Below, piece after piece: positions 9,513 through 22,039 of a stretch of 64,000 nt of DNA (the stretch's first letter is position 1; every line of letters begins with the position of its first letter). This DNA is from Spirodela intermedia (lineage: Eukaryota > Streptophyta > Magnoliopsida > Alismatales > Araceae), in NCBI GenBank assembly GCA_902729315.2, contig LR746270.1, forward strand, positions 4,116,501-4,180,500, given 5' to 3'. The position numbers and the translations under genes are program-made. The notes below the pieces were generated by a model, which saw nothing but the letters and a program-made list of their open reading frames with translations, was not told where the DNA came from and did not search any database.

Positions 9513-12100
9513 TCCCCTGCTCCGACTTGCTCCAGACGAGGGCGACTGGTCGAGGGAGGCGACGAGAGATGGGCTGAGGAGAACTTGACTCCATCTGATC
9601 ACTCCCTCGAGTTGTCTGCACGTGTCGAGGGAAGGCCGTCAGGGCAACGTTCCGACGGGGGAACTTCCACGGCTTCTACTTGGGAAGCTCCACCTGCTAT
9701 AGCTTTTAGGTGCCTAATTCGTCGCCGGCTGCGTGAAGCCGGTTACAAACCTACGCACGCATCTATTCATGTGCGCTGATTGTCCCGGAGTTGACCGATG
9801 GGTTGTTGGGGAGCATCCGTATGATGATCCATATGGATTATGGAAGAGCTACTGCTCAATCCTCATGATGAGGAGCCTCAGGCTGTCACAGTTGTACTCT
9901 ATACCTATACATTGCCCACCCGTGCAACCCTCTTGGATACCCAATCAGTACACAATGGTGATTCTTGGGAATGTAAACTCTCAGAGTCTTCACAAAGATG
10001 AAAATACACATATTACCTGCCTCTTTTGTTAGAGTAAAATGCCTAATACAGACTAACGGAAATTGTGAGCTAAAGAAATAAGAAATGAACAATTCACAAC
10101 CAAGAAATTTTACTTAACTTGGAGGTTGGCCTCCTACGTCCATGAGCAATACAAAAAATTTACTAGATGTGAAAGAAGTGCAGAATACCACTCTCTAACA
10201 ACTCAGAGATGGAATATATGTTCTTGCCCTTCAAATGAACTCATCAATCAATCACCAATCCAACATAGATCTCCCTTTGAGATCTACTCTCAAACTCTAT
10301 CTAACAGGGATGATAGTGGTGACATGTGGGCTACTAGAGAATATTTTGAAGAACGTTGAAACTTAAGAAAGGACCCTCTATTTACAACCATTAGGAGCCA
10401 CCTCGGGAAGTCGGCCCAGTGAGCCCCTGGGGAAATGTAATGATGTTTCCTCCTCTTCCGCTTGAACCATTTTTGGTTCCTCGTGACCTAATCTGCTCAT
10501 GTAAGATGTTGGGTCTGTGAGAATAGGTCACTGGATCGACGAGTTCTCCCCAATGTCCAACCATCTTTCTTCACATTAAATGTTGTCCGTCTACACAGCA
10601 CCATATGAGATGAATCTTCAACCAAGTGGAAGTTTGGCCGTTTGAGGAGTGTTGTGCTCTGAAATAAGATTATGGTGGAAAATAATGAGCACAATGAAAA
10701 ATTGTATAAAATTACATTAACCTTCTAATTGAGACCTAAAAGTTAGGTCTAGTCTTGTCATTGTGGTAACATGTTTTAAAAGGCATAAGTTAAAGCTTTA
10801 AAGAGAGAAGAATTGTTCCTGAAATAAATGAGATTAATATAAAGACAAAATATAATAATATTTGCGAAGCATATAAAGGAGAAATTAAGTAAAACATGAC
10901 ATTTGATTGTAAAGTCAAAACAAAGGTTACATGTGTTTTATTTGACATGATCCATGAGTAAAAAGAATAGTCAAGATGATCTGCACCTATCCATTGACAT
11001 ATCATAAGGTCAAATTCAAAGCTCATGATGAAAATTGATAATCAAAATCAAAGTTAAGCTGACACATGATAATTTATTTAATATGAAATCAACAAGGCAA
11101 TTATTACAATTAAAATGACATGTCCCAAAGTCAACCTAATATGACACGGAAAGAGAAGTGACATGCTTGTTAGAAAAATGGTAGCATATCTAATGAAGAG
11201 GACCATATTGTCAAACAATAAGAAGGATGACATTGGTAGCTGTGCCTCTTGACATGTGAAAAGTACAACATTGCCCAATGATGATTGAATGCCACAAGAT
11301 GGAACCTAATGAAGCAAAGAATTGATTGGCCTAAAGGCAATTTAACATGAAAAAATGCTCTTATTTCATTCCAATGGTCACATTTCTGGGAATAAAAATG
11401 AAGTCCTAAGTATGATCCTTCAAAGCGCATAACACAAAAAATAGCTCATCCTCATCCTCTTGCCCCACATAGAAAAAGAAAGATTATAACTAGTATTATG
11501 CATTCAAAGCTTTCTCTTCAGCCTTGAAATCTTCAATAAAAATGAAAAGTTCCATTTTATCATATAAAAGTATTGTAAGTTCTGTATTGTTACTCTCACA
11601 AGTGAAGACACTCAATGGAGTGATGACAACCTAGGTTTAAAGGATACTTTTGGCAATGATGTATTGTGTGGAGGGATAGACTCTATGTAAATCTATCATG
11701 TAAAGAAAAGGGTGTTGATCCTTGAAATCTATTTGCTTGACATGAATAATAGAAGTATTTGAATGAAATCCATGGAAAGTAGATCTAGGCCAAGGAAAGC
11801 TAAACCACTAAAAAAATCTAGGACATTCTCTCAAAAGAAAAAGATTCATTTCAGTTGACTCAAAATTAAAGAGTGTTAACCCACTTTTTGAGCATGTCAA
11901 CCCACTCTTAAATTGTGCTGGCCCAAGTCAGTATGGGTTGACTCATAAAGATTACTAAACATCTTCCTAGCCAAAAGCTTAAAACTAATTTACCTTGCTC
12001 TAGATACATCTTCCTAGCAAATTGGGGACCATATAGCATGGTCCTCACCCTCACTTGATGTGACACTCACCTATGCTATGCCAATTTTTATGTAAATTAT
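9513..12100. other. Duplicated non-coding flank, AT-rich, no gene seen
   Basis: Bases 9513-9990 match 29200-29760. The AT-rich part that follows resembles 29780-30400 (repeated TGACACATG and AGTCAAGATGA phrases) and 31790-32180 (ACTCTCACAAGTGAAG). The A/C duplication therefore once reached at least this far. Short frames here have no recognisable similarity. Confidence 0.6.
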
Positions 12101-13899
12101 ATTGGTGTGCATATGTTGCGTCAATCCCACTTTGTGCTCATGTACATCACGTAGTAGATAGACATTACACACAACATCACTGTCATGGAGGCCATGGACT
12201 TGTGATGTAGTTCACACCCAAAAATATCTTAGTGCCATGGTCAGCATATAATCCCCCTCAACAAGGTGACACTTCCTTTCATTTAGTTGGCAATTTTTTT
12301 TTAATGATATACATTCACAAATGGGCTTGTTGAAACAATTGAGACTATCTATTTTAGATAACTTTGTTTCATTGTTAAGCATTGTTCTTGAATAGGAATA
12401 ACATATCATGTTTGAAATTATCTTACCCAAATATGCTGATCTTTACCTCCTTTACTTTTTTTTTGTGTGTGAATGTGAATCCCTAATTGATCTAAGGCAA
12501 AAGTAGTTTCTAAGGAGTGTCAAACTGATGATATTTGAGTTAGACTAGGTGCTTATTTGTATATACTAATTGAATGAAATCGAGGGTTATTGAAAAGCCC
12601 TAAAATCAATTGATCAAAATTTTTTAGAATCACAAATTTATCAAGTTAAATTACTAAAAAAGGTAAATATTATGGTAAGTTTGGGGTTGATCCACAAGGA
12701 ATGAGAATTAGGCACCAATTAGTTACTATTCTATTTAATTTATAGATTTAGGTGAGACAAACTTGAAGAAAAGATGTGACAACAAATAAGAAGAATATTT
12801 ACTATTAGAAAAGGAGGAAATAGCAATTTGATAATGTGGAAGATAATTAAAAAGAGAAAACACTCACAAAAGAATCGTAATATAAAGTTAAAGCGTACCT
12901 TTATCTATTCAATCCTATGAATGTTAGACGGTTGTTCATACTTGGAATGCATCAAACCTAGAAAAATTAACCTTGGGCCTCTATATTTCACTAAGGTCAA
13001 GTGATTTCCTCTTCGAGTATGCTTCTTTGACAATCTCATTTGCAAATCAATACTTAAATCAACTTAGAATACATCAAGATTGATGTGAAACCTCAATCTT
13101 GAACAACAACTTAAATGTGTAAAGGTTTACACAAGGGTATAAGAGTACACATGTAGGGCTCATATTTACCTTCTCATGAGTTGATTCATTCGAGATCATC
13201 TGATCTGGGGTTGTTATTGAGGATATTTCTATCTTTTTAGCCGTGATAAGATAAGGCAAGAGTCAGTTTCCTCTCAGGTTGATCTAAGGCATTAGATTTG
13301 GAGGTCTTGTCATAGCCATAGGATCTTTCTTAATGTTGAGATCTACTGCACCCTCAATAAGTATGCTCCATCTACCATTGATTATATAGATACTCATGAT
13401 GACTTCTGATCTCTTCATTTAGTGATGCCACATGTCAACACCTCAACCCCTGATTCCATTTCTCATCTCCACATCAAATCTTGTCCATAGAAGCATATAT
13501 TGGTTTCCTAAAAATCATAAAAGAAGATTGAAAAATTTAAAATTCTTTCATATTAACAAAATTAATTATGATTGTAAAACTCAGAAAAAAATCCAAAAAA
13601 CTTCTCTAAAATATTAAATTTTATGAAATAATAAATATTTACTTTTTTAATATGATAACATGCTAGCTTATAAGATTTAAGCTCTTGAATAAATAATTTG
13701 TATACTTTTTGTGTGATAATCAACATGTTATCATATACAACATGTTATTATTGTTTCATTCTAATTCCCTTATGATGAAGACTATCTAGGAAGATCCTTG
13801 TGTACTATACACACTACAAAGATGTTCCCACCTTATTTTCTCTTTGAATGTTCAACCTCTATTGAACATATCAGGAGAAGAGAATAGGCATTGGAAGGT
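12101..13899. other. AT-rich repeat-derived DNA, no gene seen
   Basis: No coding signal is convincing. A phrase near 12685 (GTTGATCCACAAGGAATGA) resembles similar phrases near 19130, 26035, 30470 and 35020. That suggests a shared, decayed retroelement end. Confidence 0.4.
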
Positions 13900-16050
13900 T
13901 GACTTCTTCATTTGCTTTTGTGTTTGATGATTTTGACCCTTGTGAATTAACATTTATACTTGATGAACACACTACTCCTTAGCATTTTCCCTCCATCATT
14001 ATACTGATTTTTATCACTGATTTGATACTTATTTGATGTATGCCAGCTCCACTTTTTAGTTATCAATGTTTCTCATATTGTGGAACTATTTTCTTTTTGA
14101 AGTATGGAATACAATTATTGGCTACTGATTGTATTCCTTATTATTGAAAAATTCTTTGGATGACAAACATTTTCTCAAAAAATTATCTTCTTTTCTTTTT
14201 CAGTCTTAGCTAGGCATAAACAATTAATTTCTGCATATTTCTCCTCATAATCAATTCCTTCTTGAATATAACATTGTGTAACTAATCTTGTCTTATTTCT
14301 TAGAATTGTATCTTGCTCATTTACTTTAATTCATAAAGACTCTTCTTTTCTCCAACAAGATTTCTTCTGAATTTTTCTAATTTTTATGCAAGGTTATATT
14401 CTTATTCTTAACCTCATTTTATGTGATAAATGCCATTATAATATTTTTTTTGAGGGCTGACTTAGTTCTGATCACATTATTTAAACTTCCTAAGTCATTC
14501 TCTTTTAGATGGATCTAATCATATCTCTAACATCTAGATAAATCATCATTTTTGGAAGTATGATCTAGATATGTAGTTTTCATTATACATATCCTCATTT
14601 TTTGTAAAATCAGTTTGCTCATTTATCTTAACCTCATTTGGGATATATTTCATATTTGGGATAGTTTTCAAACTAATAACTTTCTTTTATTATAGATTCT
14701 ATAAGTTTTTAATTTTTAAAATATCTAAGTAATATTCTTTCATCACTCATTGGATCACACTTTCATATTATTTTTCAAAATCAATTTTCAACTTTATTTT
14801 ATTATAGATTCTATATGCCTTTGATTTTACATATTCAGTTTGTATCTTCATTGTGTAGCAAACATAAGAGTCAAATAAATTATTTTTATGAACTAAGAAA
14901 AATATCCAATAATATCAAAAATAGTCATCAACAATAACAAGACTATAATATTTTCCTCTTGAGCTAGTAATCTTATGTGGATCAAATCAATCAAAGTAAA
15001 TCATATCCTAGAGGTTTTGTTGGAGAGATATTTTCTTTAATTTTGAATGATATTCTTTTTTTTTTTCCTTTCAGTATAACTCACACTTGTATGGTTTTCT
15101 ATATTTGTGAGTTTATGTAATCCTCATTATTCTAGCATTTATTGTCCAAACCTTCTCTACTAAAGATTCATTGTCCTAGATATTTTCCAATCATGAGACA
15201 TATGTTAGTTTTAGTGATTTCTTTAAGATATATGACATAAATACTTTTTACTTTATCATTAGTAAATAATACCTCACTATTTCTATCATTTAATACAATA
15301 TATCCTTGCATTTTAATTTATTTTCATATCATTATCACATAATTGACTTATGCTAATATTTAATATTTATAAAAGTATGCAACAATATATCAAAGTTTTC
15401 GTTCATGTTAAAATCACTTTTGCTTAATATTATCACCATCACATTCTTCTTATATTTTGACTCTCTTTTATTTCAGCAATGGCAGTCAACTTTGAAGTGA
15501 GTTGACCTCTTACACCCAAACAAAAGGCCATAGAGTTTTTAGAGAATCATTTTGCACTTTCCTAATCATAAAGTCTTTATTCTTCATTAACTTATTTAAT
15601 ATTCAAGAAAGAAAAGTAATCTCATCTTCATCAGTCTAATTAATTTTAAAGTTGTGTCTTTGTTTTTTCTTCTAGAAAACTTCGTTTTTATGGAGATGTT
15701 AGTTGGCGAGTCAATAATAAATCAATGATATCATCAAGGAGGAAAAATAAATCTTTTAATTCCTCAGCCGTAGTCACTTTAACATTCCAATGATCAGTTA
15801 ATGATCTATGTATTTGGTGGTTTAACTCATCATTTCTATGAGTTTTTAATTCTATGTACAATTTCGTCAAATAGACGAACTAGATTTTGAATAGTTTCTC
15901 TATCTTCTACACAAAATAGCTTATATCCATTCACCAAAATGTCAATTTAAGATATCATTCTTGTATGCAAATTAGGATTAAATTATGAGAAGCAATACAC
16001 TAACTAAAATCTAATGAAATAGAATAAAAATATTAGAACTAATTTGAGAA
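13900..16050 (-). mobile_element. Decayed Copia retrotransposon, minus strand
   Basis: On the minus strand, an integrase block reads KITSSRGKYYSLVIVDDY (about 14930-14985) and runs on as YYWIFFLVHKNNLFDSY. Further along the minus strand comes a linker with NVIRTKSALK near 14460. An RT block follows, reading RNKTRLVTQCYIQEGIDYEE (about 14240-14310). The order integrase, linker, RT is that of Copia. The sequence is full of stops. The LTRs were not identified, so the edges are rough. Confidence 0.75.
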
Positions 16051-16600
16051 TGCATATCGTTAAATCTTCACATCAGCCTTTGACATACAACCAAACGCAA
16101 TGCCAAGGCATTGCCTTTAAATATTTATATTTTTTGTCTTTCTCTTATTTTCCTTCTTTCGCAGTCAACTGCTGCTCGAGTTGATGGAGAAGATTTAAGA
16201 TAATCTACTATTGGGCCTGTCACACCATCCTTAAGTACCGTCGTGGGCAGGAAACCCGATCGACGCACGTTTTCCCGTTCTGGGCCGGAAATAACGGCGG
16301 ATTGGGGAGTTTTTGGGGCGGCCCAGATCGTGGGTGGGCTCTCCCTCTGAAACTAGAGGGATCATCCTTTCTCAAACTCAGAGTCGGGTGTTCCGACTGT
16401 GAGGTGGTGCACGAGAGTCTTTGTGTTGACCATCACCGTTCCCACGTCATGTTGGAGAAGAAAGGTAGGTAGTTGGCGCCGCCGGCGAGAGTGACCAAGG
16501 CCGGTCCCTGGAAAGAATCGAGGTGAGTTCGATTCTTGACCCGTAATACAAGGCACAGCCCCACCCCTCCGGCTCCACTGAAAGAAATCATCCGAGAGCC
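16051..16600. promoter_or_regulatory. Upstream region of LecRK copy B
   Basis: Composition changes from AT-rich to GC-rich near 16,200, and the LecRK start codon is at 16601. The short minus-strand frames here are not supported as genes. I could not assign a TATA box or transcription start with confidence. Confidence 0.35.
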
Positions 16601-18655
16601 ATGCCGCCGGGCGCGTCCATCGCCTCTTTGCTCCTCCTGCTCGCCTTCGTCCTCGAGGCGGGAGGCGAGACGGTGACCACCTCTTTCGACTTCCCCAGGT
16701 TCAACTCCAGCCCTGCAAACATCACCTTCCTGGCCGATGCCTCATCCGCCAACGGATCCCTCGAGCTCAACGCGAACGCCGAATACAGCTACGGCCGAGC
16801 CATCTACTCCAACCCAATCCGCCTGTAGGACAACGAAACCGGGAATCTCGCAAGCTTCACCACAAAATTCTCTTTCTCCGTGATCCGGCGTCCGAACATG
16901 ACGGCTTACGCTGATGGACTAGCCTTCTTCCTCGCCCCTGTAGGCTACCTTATTCTGGATAACAGCAAGAGTGGTGAATTCACGCTCTTCAACAGCTCAT
17001 GTGTAAGCCAACCAGCTAACGTCCCCGTACTAGCCGTCGAGTTCGACACCTTCAAAAACCCTTCTTATGATGAGACGGAAACCCATGTGGGGATCGACCT
17101 CGGCTGTATCAAGTCGATTAGGAGCTCGTCTTGGGAGTCGCTCGAGGGCCAGACCAGAGCCACGATCGACGCAGTGATCACCTATGACGCAGGCACCACC
17201 ACTCTGACAGCCATCTTCTCCGGCAGCAGCGGCTACAACAGAAACTTGCCTTACGTTGTCGACCTGCGAAAGGAGCTTCCCGAGAGGGTTGACCTTGGTT
17301 TCGCGGGCACCACTGACGCATTCTTCGAACGCCATGTAATACATTCCTGGAGCTTCAATTCAAGCCTAGATGTTGCCGACCGTAACGGCAGCAGTACAAA
17401 CGGCGGCGACGCTGGTGGGGGAAAGAAGAGCAACAATATAGGCCTTCTGGCCGGTGTGTTAGCCGGCGCGGGAACTCTGGCAATTGCAGCGGGTTTGGCG
17501 TGTTTCTTCGTCCGGCGGAGAAGGGCATATGCCAAGAACGGGGGACAGGACGACGCCATCGATGAGCGCGAACTTGATGAAGGGAAGGGCCCCAGGAGCT
17601 TCTCTTATTCGGAACTCGCCCAGGCTACCAGGAACTTTGCGCCAGAAGAAAAGCTTGGAAGAGGAGGATTCGGAGACGTTTACAGAGGAATCTTGAACCA
17701 GCCGAAAATGGTGGTGGCCATAAAGAGAGTGGCAAAAGATTCGAGGCAGGGGAAGAAGGAGTATGTCGCCGAGGTGAAGGTCATCAGCCGCGTGCGCCAC
17801 CGCAACCTCGTGCAGCTCGTGGGGTGGTGCCACGAAAAGGGGGAACTGCTTCTCGCCTATGAGTACATGCCCAACGGCAGCCTGGACGCCCACCTCTACA
17901 ACGACGGCGGCAATCCGCTGCCGTGGCCGACGAGGTACAGCATCGCCCGGGGTGTCGCGGCGGCGCTGCTTTACCTCCACGAGGAGTCGGAGCAGTGCGT
18001 GGTCCACAGGGACGTGAAGTCGAGCAATGTGATGCTGGACGTCAATTTCAATGCCAAGTTAGGGGATTTCGGCCTTGCGAGGCTGGTCGACCACGGCGGC
18101 GGCATGGAGACGACGGCCGTGGCTGGGACGATGGGGTACTTGGCACCAGAGACCGCGACGACGGGCAGGGCGAGCAAGGAGTCCGACGTGTACAGCTTTG
18201 GGGTGCTGGCCTTGGAGATCGCGTGCGGGAGGAGACCCATTGATTACGGCAATGAAGAGGGGCGGGTTAGTATCGTCGACTGGGTGTGGGATCTCTACGG
18301 GAAGGGCGTCGTTTTGGAGGCGGCGGACGAGAGGCTGGGCTCGGACTTCGACTGGCAGCAGATGGAGCGGCTGATGGTTGTGGGTCTGTGCTGCGCCCAC
18401 CCGGACCACCATCAACGGCCGTCGATGCGGCAGGTGATCAGCATTCTCCTCTTCGAGATGCCCTTGCCTATTCTTCCAGCCGAGATGCCGGAGCCATTCT
18501 ACGGAGGGGTTTCAGTTTATGGGTTCGACCTGGCCGGCATCAACAGGCGGTCGTCGTCGACATCGGCGACCTCTGCTGGATTCGCCACCGGGGCCCTCAT
18601 CGTTCCAGCGGGGCCTGCCGGCTCTAAACCACTGCTTTATCCACCCACGAGCTAA
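16601..18655 (+). pseudogene. L-type lectin receptor kinase, full length but with one nonsense codon
   Basis: One uninterrupted collinear frame of 685 codons runs from ATG 16601 to TAA 18653-18655, except for TAG at 16826-16828 (codon 76). Domains in order: a signal peptide (residues 1 to about 23, LLLLLAFVL core), a legume-lectin domain (about 25-260, with FFLAPVG and AVEFDTF...HVGIDL metal/sugar-site blocks), a membrane span (about 279-303) followed by RRRR, and a kinase with glycine loop 352-363, Lys375, catalytic Asp471 and DFG Asp489. The TAG replaces a Trp in the family's LWDN block. The decayed copy at 24971-25219 keeps TGG at that place. The rest is intact, so the lesion is recent, a sequencing error or a polymorphism. 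A truncated product starting after codon 76 would lack the signal peptide. Members of this family sense extracellular ligands at the plasma membrane. Confidence 0.9.
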
Positions 18656-18925
18656 AGTAGTCAAATTGAACGTTTTCGTTTTGTTAGTCTTTCACTCAGG
18701 AGTTGAGCACAGAGAGAGAGAGAGAGCGAGATGTATCTTTTATGTTATTTGCATTTTCTTCCCACCTGTTCGTACTGTAATAGTCCCTGTACTGAAGGTT
18801 TCGATGTTTAGAGCTCAGCTCCCCTATCCGTCTGAATTGAGTATGAGTTACCACCTGACTCTAGACCATGATGCTTCTTGGAATTCATGAGGATCCTGAA
18901 ATGGATCGAATGGGAAAGAAAGTGT
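18656..18925 (+). other. 3' flank of LecRK copy B
   Basis: It resembles 1027-1295 closely, with a shared GTTGAGCACAG...GAGAG stretch and AATGGATC...ATGGGAA near its end. It probably contains the 3' untranslated region. The homology stops at about 18925, where different repeat DNA begins. Confidence 0.65.
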
Positions 18926-21900
18926 CGTTAGATTTGATCTCAGTGCGAGCACATATATACGATTTGTATGTTATGAAGCTATAATTAAGTTAGTTCTTAT
19001 TAAATTACTTTATGAACGTTTAATAAAGGGTTATGGCATCTTGATCATCTCTTAATCTTTGAATTAAAAAGCTGTCAGTTTCAATATTTATAACCAAAGA
19101 ATATTAAAATTAGTTTGAAACTTTTAGTGGGTTCAGATCGATCCTCACGGATGACTATCAAATTCTTCATGCCAAATTCTATTCTCAAATACTTTTTGAG
19201 TGAAAAGGGTAAAAGAGCTCTTACAATTATTTATTCTAATTCCTAGTTGCTTCTACTGCATCTTCCATCACCAAGACGACAAACAACATTGAAATTTCTA
19301 GAAGAGAAAGGAAAAAAAGGGGAGAATGAACAATGTGTACAAACAAAGTGGCGTTCAAACTTGGGATAAAAATTGTGAACATCACTTCTGTAATAAGAAA
19401 ATAAATTAAAATATGAAACTGAAAACAAACATTCTGGCTATCACCTAAGGATAAACATAATAATTTTGGAAGATAAGGGGACACTAAATCACACAAAAAA
19501 GGATAAATGAGTAGGGGAACGATCTCACTCTGTTGTGTTCTTATGCCCACAAAATCGACTAGTGTAAACTAAACAGAAATGAAATTAGAGTATAAAGCAA
19601 GAAAAAGGCTGCTTTCGGTTTCATAAGGGGGGCTGCTCACTACATAAGCACGCGATCGCAAATCAAATCTCACGAATGAAAATGAATTCAAAGAGTCAAC
19701 GTATGTGGTGGCTCCTAAACGAACTTATCTCGTCTAGAAGCCCTAATGTTGTAAGGCACGTGACTGCATCCCTCAATTCTATCTCTGGTTTCTTCACTTT
19801 CTCTTCTGTGTCACTGTTGTCGTCGTCTATGCCTGTCACCTAAAGGAGGACCTACTACTGCAGACTGATCCTAAACGGTACGATTGGAGCCTTGTTTTCG
19901 TGCTGTCGTCAGGTTCACCAGAGATGGAGGAACTTCAATCATTGGAGGAGAAGGCTTCATGCAGTCACCACTGTTGTACTCACCTTGCCGTGGTCACTAC
20001 TGTGCTCAGCTCCACCTGTCACCCAGAGGGAAAACTTGTTGCCGCCGCTACCGTTGTCATTGTGCTAACCTCCGTCTATCAACCAGAGTGAGAATCGTTC
20101 GTCACCGTCACTGCGATCGTGCTCACCTCCACCTGTCACCCAGAAGGAAAGCTCGCCATCACTAGTGCCATTGTTGTCATGCACTTCCATGCCCTAGCCC
20201 GCATCAAGGTCTGCCCCCTTTCTCCCTTTCTCTTTTTCTCTCTTCTCCCTTAACCCCTCATGATGAAGCTCCTATTGGGCCTGATATAATCAGCCCATTA
20301 TCAAGCCACATCTATCTCCATAAATTTGAATAAACCTAGGAAAAAATATTTTCGTACTTCTGGTTTTTTCTCTTATTGGGCCCTATTTTTTCTACTTCTG
20401 ATTTTTCTGTCTAGAACTACATGTGTGAAGTAAGAGTTAATTGTGGCATGGATTCACTCACCTAGGTGACACTATAAAGCAGCAGATTGCGGCAAACAAC
20501 AGTGGACAATTCCCCCTTCCATGCTCTCTACCAGGTGACATAGTACAGTGGTAGATGGCGACTAATGGCAGCAGATGGTAGCAAACAGCAGCGGAGTGCT
20601 CTCTCATTGATAATTTCTACTAGGTGATACAAAATGGAGCTGTGCATGGCAACTGACGATTCCCATGGCAGATCCTTCCCTATTCCAGTGACCCCTTCTT
20701 CCTACTCCGGCTGGGTGTTAGACATTCACCAAGGTTCCTTGTCCTTGGTTCCATAAGGGATATGTCTACTCTTTTTCTTCTTCCTCCAGTGACAAGTGAG
20801 GACATCACCAAGACACCTTCTCAATTCAATGTTGTGGATTGAGGAGGTGGAATCAAGCATCGAGTTGCAAGCTGCACCCTATTGTTGTATTCCCTGAGTG
20901 TCAAATAGGAACGTTTCTTGTTTTCATTTCAGTTTTTACAAATTAAGATTTATTTTCGCATCCTGATTTGAATCATGTCTTGGAAATTGAATCAGAATTT
21001 GAAAAATGTAAAGACTTGACTTTGAGAGTGGTGTGAATTCTTCACCCTTGTGATATTAGTGTGAACTCAATTTCATATAATTTGTGTTATTTCCACCTTC
21101 TCATCTTTTTTTCCTCCTTTCACTCCCTTTTAATATTAGCTTTAAGAACTAATTGAAAATTTGTATTACAGATTTACCTTCATCATCCTTGAGTTTGACC
21201 TGGTTTCACCACTAAATTAATTTAATTGTTTTAAATGGAATCAAATCGAAAATTAAGTTTGGCATGTTTTATAACAACAAATAATTGTAAATCAATTTTT
21301 TGCATTATTCCTGGGGACAAACTCTTCTAAATTAGTGTTACATTTCCTAATCCTAACTTGCAATAATGAAAACTAGATCTTTGCAATGTTTTTCAGTTTT
21401 GCTGAATATATATAGGTAAAAGTTAAAGAGAGAGAAGACAACATCAGAAGACTAAAGAAGGTTGAGGAAATAAAAAAGGGTGGTAAAAGTTATACTTTAG
21501 AATCTAGATTCCCACATACTTCTTTACAACTTTTTAGACATCAACTCAATTTAGCTTATTTCGTTTTATTAATCACATATTACAACTTTATTTTTTTTCT
21601 AGATTTAGAATTTAAGTTTCCTTTCCTTTATGTCTTGACTTATTCCATTTTAGAGTTATTTTCTTCAATATATTCTAAAAAAGAATAAAATAAAAAAAAC
21701 TAAAGTGATTGTGGTATATGCAACATAGGAGATCCCAAAAACCAATCCTCAAGTCATAATCTGATATCGAAATGAAAATTCATTGTAAGAAGAAATTTAG
21801 CACAATGAATCCTCAAAATGTAGTCCCTTAGCTTGCAAACCAACCTAGGCAACTTAGAGAATATTTCAGACCTTCTCCTTGTGGGACTTTTTTACAATTC

Positions 21901-22039
21901 CTATATACTCTCAAGATATCAAATCCAGTATTTTTCAAATGCTTCTTAGATTTTATGATAGACAACATAAAAAGATCCATATAGACATCTTAGGGAGTTT
22001 TTGAGAATCTGTCCTACTATTAAGGATGTTGATGATTTA
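18926..22039. other. Repeat-derived non-coding DNA
   Basis: Bases about 19030-20200 resemble 30380-31180. Shared parts are the GTGGGTTCAG...CTCAC...GATG phrase, then a GC-richer stretch with CACCTTGCCGTG and GAGCTCACC-like phrases. No gene is supported, and the frames at 19884-20165 are low-complexity and unrecognised. Bases 20200-22039 hold nothing I can name. Confidence 0.45.

Noticed and set aside
17459-18007. 182-codon minus-strand frame within LecRK copy B
   Set aside because: It lies wholly opposite the kinase coding frame and has no recognisable domain.
16880-18655. A separate, shorter LecRK gene starting at 16880
   Set aside because: It is in the same frame as 16601-16828 and starts at GTG in mid-domain. 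The lectin homology is continuous across the TAG, so this is one gene with a nonsense codon.
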